From NCBI GenBank assembly GCA_030428885.1, contig JAUIEJ010000008.1, forward strand, positions 1 through 64,000: a stretch of DNA of 64,000 nucleotides. The letters are read 5' to 3'. A program made the position numbers and the translations under genes. The DNA is from Gemmatimonadota bacterium (GTDB lineage Bacteria > Gemmatimonadota > Gemmatimonadetes > Longimicrobiales > Gaopeijiaceae). Shown here one piece after another: positions 17,131 through 24,484 of this stretch. Each line of letters opens with the position of its first letter. Within the stretch, counting starts at the first letter, position 1. Under the pieces are notes generated by a model, which did not search any database, was not told the origin of the DNA, and worked only from the letters and a program-made list of their open reading frames with translations.

Positions 17131-18663
17131 ATGACCCGTCCGGCCCCTCGGCATCTCTTCGCTGCCGCCCTGGTCCTCACGTCGATGGCGTGCAACGTCA
17201 TGAGGCATCCTCAGGCGGAGCCGCTCGCCGCCCCGGCCACGGTGGCGACCCCGGTCAAGGCCCACCTCGTCGACGGCTCGGTGATCGTCTTCCCCGCCGG
17301 GGTGGTCTATGCGGCCGACAGTCTCCGCGGAGCGGGGATCCAGTACGGTCTGCGGTTGGATTCCCTGGGACCCCGTTCCGCCGTCCCTCTCGACTCGCTC
17401 CTCGGGGTCGAGGCGGTGACCGGGGGAGGAGACGCCGCCGCGTCGGTGGCGCTTTCGACCCTCGCCGTGGCGGGCGCCGTGGTGGGGGGCTCCGCGTTGG
17501 CCGTCGCCATCTTCGGCTCCTGTCCCACGGTCTACGCCTCGTCGGCTCCCGACGCGATCATGGAAGCCGAGTTGTTCTCGCACAGCATCGTGCCGCTGGC
17601 CGAGGCCCGGGACGTCGATCGGTTGGGGCTGCAGGGAGACACCGAACGAATCGTCCTGGACGTGCGCAACGAGGCGCTGGAGACCCACTTCATCAATCAC
17701 CTCGAGGTGCTGGCAGTGGAGCGGGAAGCCCACGAGTGGATCGTGAACGACGGCTCGGGCGTTCCGTTGGCGGTGTCGGAGTGGCTTCCCACCACCTCGG
17801 CCCTCGATGGCGCCGACCGCGACGTGGCGGAGGTGCTCGCGGAGGCCGACGGACGGTGGTTCGCCACCGCGGCGTCGCGCCTGGCCGCGGCGGGCCCCGA
17901 CGGGTTCGACGACCATCTCGTGCTGGAGGTCCCGGCGCCCGCGTCCGACTCGGCCGCCGTGGTGCTCCGGCTGCGGAACAGCCTGCTCAACACCGTGCTG
18001 TTGTACGATTTCATGCTCGGCCCGGCTGGGCTCCACGCGGCGGAGTGGCTCGGCGGCACGTTGGAGCGGCTCGGAACGGCCGTGGAGATGGGACGCTGGT
18101 ACCAGTCGCGCATGGGAATGCGGTTCGAGGTGTGGCGCGACGGCGCCTTCCATCCCGCCGGGCGCTTGAGCGACACCGGCCCGCTGGCGTGGGAAGACGT
18201 GGCGCTGGTCGTTCCCGTCCCCCGGGGCGAGGATCGCCTGCGCATCCGCGTCTCGTTCGTCGCGGACCAGTGGCGCATCGATCAGGCGCGGGTCGCCGCG
18301 TCGGTCCGCCGCCCGCGGCTCACCGTGGTCCCGTTGAGCGACGTCCTGGACCGCGACGGCCGACCCCTGCCCGAGGCCCGGGCGGCGGCGGCGTGGCCCG
18401 ACGAGCGGTACCTGGAGACCCGTCCCGGCGACGTCGTCCAGGCGGTGTTCGAGCCGGGTCCGGCCGAGGGGCCGAGGACCTTCCTCCTGGCCGCCCAGGG
18501 GTACTACACGGAGTGGTTGCGGCCGGGGTGGATTCGCGACGGGCGGGAGGCCGATCGGTTCGTGGCTTCGGACGAGGTGTTGCTGCAGGCCCTCGAACGG
18601 TGGAGGACGGTCAAGTCCGATCTCGAAACGCGGTTCTACGAATCGCGGGTGCCCACGCGGTGA
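17131..18663 (+). CDS. Lipoprotein of unknown function with an SCPTVY module
   Basis: The 510-residue product has a lipoprotein-type signal (LVLTSMAC). A strong ribosome site GGAGGAGG precedes the ATG by six bases. A hydrophobic stretch at about 105-130 ends in FGSCPTVYASS, followed by EAELFSHSI. I recall similar SCPxVY...E-x-E segments from uncharacterised lipoproteins of several phyla, without a named function. The remainder looks beta-rich. The next gene, another lipoprotein, follows after ten bases, so they likely form one operon with the AraC gene. I cannot assign a role beyond the cell envelope. Confidence 0.75.
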   Translation: MTRPAPRHLFAAALVLTSMACNVMRHPQAEPLAAPATVATPVKAHLVDGSVIVFPAGVVYAADSLRGAGIQYGLRLDSLGPRSAVPLDSLLGVEAVTGGGDAAASVALSTLAVAGAVVGGSALAVAIFGSCPTVYASSAPDAIMEAELFSHSIVPLAEARDVDRLGLQGDTERIVLDVRNEALETHFINHLEVLAVEREAHEWIVNDGSGVPLAVSEWLPTTSALDGADRDVAEVLAEADGRWFATAASRLAAAGPDGFDDHLVLEVPAPASDSAAVVLRLRNSLLNTVLLYDFMLGPAGLHAAEWLGGTLERLGTAVEMGRWYQSRMGMRFEVWRDGAFHPAGRLSDTGPLAWEDVALVVPVPRGEDRLRIRVSFVADQWRIDQARVAASVRRPRLTVVPLSDVLDRDGRPLPEARAAAAWPDERYLETRPGDVVQAVFEPGPAEGPRTFLLAAQGYYTEWLRPGWIRDGREADRFVASDEVLLQALERWRTVKSDLETRFYESRVPTR

Positions 18664-18673
18664 GGAGGACGCC

Positions 18674-19915
18674 ATGAAGGCCCTTCTGGCCATGCTCGCC
18701 GTCTTCAGCCTCGCGTCGTCGGGCTGCCGCACCGGCGGTCTCGCGACGGAGGAGGTCATCGCCACCGGACCCGCGGGGATTCGGCTCGCCATCGAGTTGG
18801 AGTCCGGCCTGCTCGTGGCCGAACTGCTGGAGGTGCGATCCGGGGGGCTCCTGCTGAACGTCCATGCCGCGGCGTCGGAGGTGCCCACGGAGGGGCCCGT
18901 GGTCTTCCTGCCCGAAGCGTCGATTCCCACGACCCTCCGAGCGGGGACCGATCTGCCCGGCAACACCGAGAAGGGGCGCGCGGTGCGCTTTGGGCGGGAG
19001 GCGCATCGGGAGTGGCTCACCGGCCTCGCCCGGTTCCCCTACGGACTGACGCCGGAGACCGAACAGCGGCTGCTCGAGGCGTACGGCCAGTCGGAGATCG
19101 GACGAGTGATCGCCGGGGAGCCGGGCGGGACGGAGGCGTTCCTCCGGGAGGTGGAGGCGGCGTCTGCGAGATTCCAGAATCCCGACAGCGCGGTGCGCGC
19201 CGGGTATCGAAAGGTCGGTCCGGACTTTCCCGGTATGGGCCAGCACTGGGTGAATCCGGGCCTCGTCCTGTCGGGGGGCGTGCACCCCGGGCGCCCCCAG
19301 ATCCTGACGTACGTCGACGTGGAGGGCACTCCCCGCCTCACCGGCGTGGCCTTCGCCGCGCCCCTGGCGGCCGACGAACCGCCGCCCATGGGTCCGTTGC
19401 CCGCCGAGCTGTGGCACGACCACGGAGGCTCCCTCGACGAGGAGGCGCTGATCCTGGAGAGCCCCCACACCGCCGACCACGACCCACAGGGCCCTCGCCT
19501 CGCCATGGTCCACGTGTGGCTCTGGCCCGACAATCCCGACGGGCCCTTCGCCCAGAACAACTGGGCCCTGGGTTGGGCTCGTCGGGGATGGGCGCCACCG
19601 GAGCATGTCGATCCCGTGGTGTCCCGGGCCCTCTTTCTCACCCATGGAGGCGACGAGTACTACCGCCGGTTGCTCGCGAGAGTGGTGGGGCCCGGCACCG
19701 ATGGGGTCATCCGGCGGGCGGTGGAGCGCGCCGCCGGGCGCGCCTCCGCGGCCATCGACGGCCTTCCCGACGGCGCTCACGGGTGGAGCGAGGACGCCGA
19801 AGCAGCCCTCCTGGACGCCTGGCGGGGGCTCTGGGACGACCTCCGCTACGAGATGGATCCGGCCCTCTGGTCGCGACTGGAGCCTGCCCATCGGCAATGG
19901 GGCGGCGCTTCGTGA
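18674..19915 (+). CDS. Lipoprotein of unknown function with GMGxH and HxWxWxxNPxG motifs
   Basis: The 413-residue protein has a lipobox-like SSGC (Cys18) after a short hydrophobic signal and a GGAGGA ribosome site. Its core has the His/Trp-rich motifs FPGMGQHWVNPG, RPQILTYVDVEG, ELWHDHGG and VHVWLWPDNPDGPFAQNN. From memory these recur together in uncharacterised secreted bacterial proteins. The clustered histidines (GQH, WHDH, HVW) suggest a metal or ligand site. A C-terminal helical region follows (DEYYRRLLARVVG). The gene is 10 bp after the first lipoprotein, and its stop overlaps the AraC-type regulator start as GTGA. Function is unknown. Confidence 0.72.
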   Translation: MKALLAMLAVFSLASSGCRTGGLATEEVIATGPAGIRLAIELESGLLVAELLEVRSGGLLLNVHAAASEVPTEGPVVFLPEASIPTTLRAGTDLPGNTEKGRAVRFGREAHREWLTGLARFPYGLTPETEQRLLEAYGQSEIGRVIAGEPGGTEAFLREVEAASARFQNPDSAVRAGYRKVGPDFPGMGQHWVNPGLVLSGGVHPGRPQILTYVDVEGTPRLTGVAFAAPLAADEPPPMGPLPAELWHDHGGSLDEEALILESPHTADHDPQGPRLAMVHVWLWPDNPDGPFAQNNWALGWARRGWAPPEHVDPVVSRALFLTHGGDEYYRRLLARVVGPGTDGVIRRAVERAAGRASAAIDGLPDGAHGWSEDAEAALLDAWRGLWDDLRYEMDPALWSRLEPAHRQWGGAS

Positions 19916-20763
19916 GGCCGTCGGCTCCGAGGCATCGACTCGGCGGGTATTCCGAGACCGCCCCACCCGTCGAACTGGCTCACGTCGTCGAAGCCTGTTG
20001 GTGCTACTCCTCCCCCGGGCGGGGGCGCCCTCCGCACCACCGGGTCCTGCCGAGCATCGGAACGACCCTCTGTCTGCATTGGGGGGAACGGGGGCGGGCG
20101 CCCGGCGACGCACGACTGCTCGTCATGGGACCCGTCGTCACGCCTCGAACGTTCGCCCCGAGCGAGGGCGAGGGCATGGCCGCCGTCGTGGTGCGGCCCG
20201 AATGGACCCGAGCCATCTTCGGAGTGCCCGGAGCCCGGCTGGACGACGACGCCGTCCCCGCCGGTGATATCCTGGGGCCATCGGCGGCTCCGCTCCGGGA
20301 TCGGGCCGTGGCCAGGGTCCTCGGGGGGGGCTCGCCCATGGTCCCCCTCCTGGCGTGGGTCGAAGACCGGCTCACCCGGGTCGACCTGGGGGCGTCGCGG
20401 TTGGTGGGCGCGGCCCTGGACCGGGCGCTGGGCCGGGAGGGCGGCGTGCCCGTGGCGCTCCATCGAGCCGCCGACGCGGTGGGCGTGTCGGAGCGCCATC
20501 TCCGGCGGCTCGTTCGACGCATGACGGGCGCGGGGGCGAAGGGCCTCCATCGCGTTCACCGCCTCCAGCAGCTCGTCGAGGCTGCCGATCGGGTCGAGCG
20601 CCCCCGGTGGTCATCCCTCGCCGTCGCCCACGGCTTCTACGATCAGGCCCACCTGATCCAGGAGTGCCGCGCCCTCACGGGCGAGACGCCGGTGGAGGTG
20701 CACCGGCATCGCCGGGACGAGCACGTCCGGTTTTTCCAATACGCGGTCGCCGGTCGGCTCTAG
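19912..20763 (+). CDS. AraC-family transcriptional regulator
   Basis: I place the start at GTG 19912, overlapping the upstream stop as GTGA; the in-frame ATG at 19897 is the alternative and adds five residues. The 283-residue protein ends in an AraC double helix-turn-helix: ALHRAADAVGVSERHLRRLVRRMTG, then WSSLAVAHGFYDQAHLIQECRALTGETPVE, with the family's usual Tyr/Phe-Asp-Gln-AHL wording. The N-terminal half (about 1-170) should be the ligand-sensing part and is divergent. The effector is unknown. Coupling to two lipoproteins suggests it reads a signal connected to them. Confidence 0.85.
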   Translation: MRPSAPRHRLGGYSETAPPVELAHVVEACWCYSSPGRGRPPHHRVLPSIGTTLCLHWGERGRAPGDARLLVMGPVVTPRTFAPSEGEGMAAVVVRPEWTRAIFGVPGARLDDDAVPAGDILGPSAAPLRDRAVARVLGGGSPMVPLLAWVEDRLTRVDLGASRLVGAALDRALGREGGVPVALHRAADAVGVSERHLRRLVRRMTGAGAKGLHRVHRLQQLVEAADRVERPRWSSLAVAHGFYDQAHLIQECRALTGETPVEVHRHRRDEHVRFFQYAVAGRL

Positions 20764-20773
20764 CCTCGTTCCA

Positions 20774-20798
20774 CCCTCGCCGGGTCCGCCGGCGAGGG
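20774..20798 (+). terminator. Stem-loop after the AraC-type gene
   Basis: A perfect 10-bp stem (CCCTCGCCGG / CCGGCGAGGG) closes a five-base loop just after the regulator stop. It has no U-tract, so it is a weak candidate for intrinsic termination or an RNA-stabilising hairpin. It lies in the 58-bp gap before the next gene. Confidence 0.4.
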
Positions 20799-20821
20799 GT
20801 CATCACGGGCGGGGGGGAGCG

Positions 20822-21934
20822 ATGCGGCGCAGGGCGTCGAGGTGGGGGTGGGGATTGCTGGCTGGGCTCGTGGCCGGATCGGTGCCGGGTGACGGGTGCG
20901 GCCAGGTCCCCTGGGACGAAAGCCGGTGGGACGTGGCCGCTCAGGAGTCCCATACCGGGAGGTATCTGGGACGCGACGCCTTCTACATGGCCGGGGGTAC
21001 GGCCTGGTTCGACGATGCCGGCTTCCGGGACGGGGTCATCGAGTTCGATATCGCCGCTCCGGCCGAACAGGGATTTCACGGGCTGCGGTTCCGGGCGGTG
21101 GATCGGCGCAATCACGAGTACGTGTATCTGCGACCCCATCTCTCGGGCCTTCCGGACGCGGTCCAGTACACGCCGGTGAATCGTGGGCTCTCGTCGTGGC
21201 AGCTCTACTCCGATCCGCGATTCGTGCTCTCCGCCACCCTTCCCCCCGACCGGTGGATCCACGTGCGGGTCGCCCTCCAGGGTCGGCGCATGGAGATGAG
21301 CATCGACGATCAGGTGCTTGTCTTTCCGGATCTGCAGCGCGACCCGGCCCTCGGGGGGCTCGGTCTGTCGGCGTCGGGAGGAGGGGCCTGGTACGCCAAC
21401 GTCGTGGTGCGGCCCGGGGCGGACCCGGAGTTCAGCGCCGATCCGGGAGCCGAGGCGCCCGAGGTGTCTCCCGACCTGGTGGGGGGATTCCGGGTGTCCG
21501 AACCGTTCGCGGAGGCGGTGGTGGACGGGGTGGTCGAGCTGCCGGCCGCCGTGCGGGGCGGTCAGCAGTGGACGCCGCTGCCGGTGCACGTGCGGGGGAT
21601 CGCCGACGTGACGAAGGTCCATACCCTGGCGCCGGAAACGAACACGGTCTTCGCGGCCCTCACCCTGGTGGCGGAGCGGCCCACTGTCGCCCGACTGCGG
21701 TTCGGGTTCAGCGACCGGGTGCGGGTGTTTCTCGAGGGCCGGCAGATCTTCGCCGCGGCCGACGAGTACGCCACCCGCGACTATCGATTCCTGGGCACGG
21801 TGGGACTGTTCGACGAGCTCTTCCTGCCGCTGGACGCCGGCGACAACGAAGTGTGGTTCGCATTGAGCGAGGACTTCGGCGGGTGGGGGCTCACGGTGGA
21901 GATTCCCGCGGGCCAGGGGGTAACGACGCGGTAG
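20822..21934 (+). CDS. Secreted lectin-fold (DUF1080/LamG-like) protein
   Basis: The 370-residue protein has a short Arg-rich signal start. Residues 30-200 carry the jelly-roll pattern of the 3-keto-disaccharide hydrolase (DUF1080)/concanavalin-like fold: YMAGGTAWFDDAGFRDGVIEFD, GFHGLRFRAVDRRNHEYVYLR, WIHVRVALQGRRMEMSID. A second beta-rich part (about 225-365) contains RVRVFLEGRQIFAA and LPLDAGDNEVWFAL, which looks like a separate sandwich domain. It likely binds or cleaves carbohydrate outside the inner membrane, but no catalytic residue can be pointed to. It is followed after 35 bp by a VOC-family gene. Confidence 0.75.
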   Translation: MRRRASRWGWGLLAGLVAGSVPGDGCGQVPWDESRWDVAAQESHTGRYLGRDAFYMAGGTAWFDDAGFRDGVIEFDIAAPAEQGFHGLRFRAVDRRNHEYVYLRPHLSGLPDAVQYTPVNRGLSSWQLYSDPRFVLSATLPPDRWIHVRVALQGRRMEMSIDDQVLVFPDLQRDPALGGLGLSASGGGAWYANVVVRPGADPEFSADPGAEAPEVSPDLVGGFRVSEPFAEAVVDGVVELPAAVRGGQQWTPLPVHVRGIADVTKVHTLAPETNTVFAALTLVAERPTVARLRFGFSDRVRVFLEGRQIFAAADEYATRDYRFLGTVGLFDELFLPLDAGDNEVWFALSEDFGGWGLTVEIPAGQGVTTR

Positions 21935-21969
21935 CGACCGCCGGTCGCCCTCCCCCGACCCGGAGTCCC

Positions 21970-22368
21970 GTGGCCCACATCGATCTGGTCTCGCTCATCG
22001 TGCGCGACTACGACCCCGCGATCCGCTTCTTCGTCGACGTTCTCGGGTTCGACCTGGTGGAAGACAGTCCGGCCCACACCAACGACGGTCGTCGGAAGCG
22101 GTGGGTGGTGGTGCGACCGCCCGGGGCCCGGACGGGCCTGCTCCTGGCCCGGGCGGACGGCGAGAGGCAGGTCGCCGCCGCAGGCCACCAGTTCGCCGGT
22201 CGGGTGGGGCTCTTCTACCGGGTGGACGACTTCGACGCGACCTACGCCCGGATGGCCGCCGCCGGGGTGAGATTCGTCACCGAACCCCGGACGGAGCCCT
22301 ACGGGACGGTGGCGGTCTTCGAAGACCTGGAGGGGAACCGCTGGGACCTCCTGGGACCGCGTCCCTGA
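21970..22368 (+). CDS. VOC superfamily (glyoxalase/bleomycin-resistance fold) protein
   Basis: The 132-residue protein starts at GTG 21970. It has the two beta-alpha-beta-beta-beta units of the vicinal oxygen chelate fold: HIDLVSLIVRDYDPAIRFF with DVLGFDLVED, and VGLFYRVDDFDATYARMAAAGVRFV with VAVFEDLEGNRWDLL. The His in the first strand and the Glu before DLEGN are where such enzymes bind metal. The size is normal for a single-subunit VOC protein. The reaction is not predictable. Six bases separate its stop from that of the convergent serine hydrolase. Confidence 0.88.
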   Translation: MAHIDLVSLIVRDYDPAIRFFVDVLGFDLVEDSPAHTNDGRRKRWVVVRPPGARTGLLLARADGERQVAAAGHQFAGRVGLFYRVDDFDATYARMAAAGVRFVTEPRTEPYGTVAVFEDLEGNRWDLLGPRP

Positions 22369-22374
22369 GCGTCC

Positions 22375-24030
22375 TCACCCTCCGCCGATCCGCTCCGCCC
22401 GCACCTCGTTGGGGCCCTGCTTCACGATCATGGCCACGGTCCGGCCGTCCACGACCTCGAAGGTGACGTACGCCGAGACCTCCACCACGTGGTAGGCGTC
22501 GTCGCCGTCGGGCACGAGGCGCAGGCGCGGCTCGTCGCCCAGTTCCACCCAGAGGGAGCCGTCGTCCACGAGGATCTCGGCCACCGCGCCCATTTCGGTC
22601 ACGTCGTAGCGGCCCACGTGGCGCGCCATGGCGTCGGGGTCCACCGCCACCTCCATCACGGGGCCCAGGGCGCCGGCGGCCAGGACGTAGTGGCCGTACA
22701 CCTGGTCGATGTCGAGGCGGGTGGGGACTCCGTCGACCAGGGTGAACGTGATGCGACCCGTGCCCTGGGCGAACGTGGTGCCCTCGAGGAAATCCAGGGA
22801 CCGGGTGGGCCCGAGGCCCTTCAACACGAGCCGGCCCTCGTCGTCGAGGTCGGCTCGAACCCGCACGTCGTTGTCCCCCCGAACGGGGCCCCGGTACTCG
22901 CCCACCAGGGCCGAGAGATCGCCCGGGTACTCGGCCACGGCGGGCTCGGGGGTGCCGTAGAGACGGTCGGCCACGGCGTCGGCCACCGCGTTCGGGCTGA
23001 GGGAGCCCGTGGTGTTCACCAGCACCACCACCCGGGCGTCGTGTTCCGGGTACCACCGGGTCTCCGACGAGAAGCCGTTGATGCCGCCGCCGTGGGCGAT
23101 CATGGGGCCCCCCGCACCCTCGAACGACACCAGGCCCCAGGCGTACCGGGTGGGCGTGCCGTCGGTGAGCCCCTTGGGAGTGACCAGGAGCTCGTAGGCC
23201 TCGGGGCCCAGGACCTCGCCGCCGTGGAGGGCCGCGATCCAGTCCAGGAGGTCGGGTACCGTGGAGCAGAGGGATCCGGCGGCGTAGGGCCAGGTGTGGT
23301 CGAGGTACGCGGCCCGGACGAGCCCGTCGGAGGTGGCGGCGTACCCTTCCGAGCGGTGCTCCACGAGGGCCCGGTTGGAGCAGTAGGAGGTGTCGTCCAT
23401 GCCCGCGGTGGGAAAGACGTGCTCCTCGAGGAAGTCCTCGTAGCTCTGCCCCGAGACCTCTTCGATGATGAGTCCCAGGAGGAAGTAGGCGGAGTTGTTG
23501 TAGATGAGGGCCTCTCCCGGCTCGAACTGGAACGGCTCGGCCTCGAAGAGATCGACCAGGGTGTCCCGGGGAAGGGCGCGGGTGGCCAGTTCGGTCATGG
23601 CCGAGTTCATCTCGGTGTAGCCCTGGATGCCCGACGTGTGGTCGAGGAGCAGCCGCACCGGCACGCTCCGCCCCTGGGTGTCGTAGTCGGGAAGGTAGGC
23701 GGTGAGATCGGCGTCCAGATCGAGGTCGCCGCGCTCCCAGAGCATGAGGGCCGCCACCGCCGTGAACTGCTTGGTCACCGACCCCACCTGGAAGACGGCG
23801 TCCACGGGCAGGGGCACGTCCCACTCGACGTCGGCCTCGCCGTAGCCCTTCAGGAGGAGCGTCCGCCCGCCCTCCACGACGCCCACCGCCACACCGCCCA
23901 GGCGCCCCGCCTCCAGGGGACCGGCCACGATGGAGTCCACCAGGGTCTCGAGGTCCGGGGATTGGGCGTGGACGACCCCGGGGATCAGGCTCGCCAGGGC
24001 GAGGGCGACGAACGGGCGGCAGAGACGCAT
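22375..24030 (-). CDS. Secreted class C beta-lactamase-like serine hydrolase
   Basis: The ATG at 24030 has a GGAGAT ribosome site and starts a signal peptide ending near VVHAQ. The 551-residue protein contains the serine beta-lactamase/penicillin-binding set: SVTK (catalytic Ser and Lys), the tyrosine motif YNNS, and HGGG replacing KTG. It has the usual conserved DHTSGI and FEPGEALIYNNSAYFLLG segments. A C-terminal region (about 355-551) forms a beta-barrel-like lipocalin or DUF3471-type domain. Such proteins are D-aminopeptidases, esterases or peptidases rather than true lactamases. An upstream in-frame extension to 24138 is low-complexity and rejected. Confidence 0.9.
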   Translation of the reverse strand: MRLCRPFVALALASLIPGVVHAQSPDLETLVDSIVAGPLEAGRLGGVAVGVVEGGRTLLLKGYGEADVEWDVPLPVDAVFQVGSVTKQFTAVAALMLWERGDLDLDADLTAYLPDYDTQGRSVPVRLLLDHTSGIQGYTEMNSAMTELATRALPRDTLVDLFEAEPFQFEPGEALIYNNSAYFLLGLIIEEVSGQSYEDFLEEHVFPTAGMDDTSYCSNRALVEHRSEGYAATSDGLVRAAYLDHTWPYAAGSLCSTVPDLLDWIAALHGGEVLGPEAYELLVTPKGLTDGTPTRYAWGLVSFEGAGGPMIAHGGGINGFSSETRWYPEHDARVVVLVNTTGSLSPNAVADAVADRLYGTPEPAVAEYPGDLSALVGEYRGPVRGDNDVRVRADLDDEGRLVLKGLGPTRSLDFLEGTTFAQGTGRITFTLVDGVPTRLDIDQVYGHYVLAAGALGPVMEVAVDPDAMARHVGRYDVTEMGAVAEILVDDGSLWVELGDEPRLRLVPDGDDAYHVVEVSAYVTFEVVDGRTVAMIVKQGPNEVRAERIGGG

Positions 24031-24173
24031 TGTGGATCTCCGGGGCAGGGAGGCGGGGGCGGCGTTCTCGATCATCGCCACCCCCCTGCGGCGGCGCCAG
24101 CCGCGGCGTTGTGCTCCGCCCCCCCTCCGGGCCACCATGGAGTCCCCCTTCCCCCACCGGCACGGAGCGAGCC

Positions 24174-24482
24174 ATGGGCACCGCCCCCGAGACCTTCCGC
24201 TATCCCGTCAGCGAGTCCATCCGCGCCCTCGCCCTGCGGTATCCCGAGACCGAGGAGGGCACGAGCTGCGTGAACCGGGCGTTCAAGGCCGGCGGGAAGA
24301 ACTTCGTCTTCCTGGGGGAGAAGGAGGGCGAGTGCAAGCTGCGCCTGAAGACCTTCGACGACGGGTGGACCCTCAAGGTCTTCGCCCCCGACGATCCCCC
24401 GCCGCCGGCCGAGCTCGAGCGGTGGATCGACGAGAGCTTCCGGCTCCTGGCGCCCAAGCGGGTCCAGAAGCTGCTGGAGTAG
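24174..24482 (+). CDS. MmcQ/YjbR-family protein
   Basis: The 102-residue protein starts at ATG 24174 with a GGAG ribosome site seven bases upstream. It shows the short CyaY-like fold of MmcQ/YjbR proteins: FRYPVSESIRALALRYPETEEG, KNFVFLGEKEGECKLRLK, WTLKVFAPDDPP. Family members are suggested DNA-binding proteins of unknown process. It is divergent from the serine hydrolase, with a 143-bp gap, and ends two bases before the convergent receptor gene. Confidence 0.83.
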   Translation: MGTAPETFRYPVSESIRALALRYPETEEGTSCVNRAFKAGGKNFVFLGEKEGECKLRLKTFDDGWTLKVFAPDDPPPPAELERWIDESFRLLAPKRVQKLLE

Positions 24483-24484
24483 GC

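Noticed and set aside
20774-20798. Calling the stem-loop a firm intrinsic terminator
   Set aside because: It lacks a U-tract, so I list it with low confidence only.
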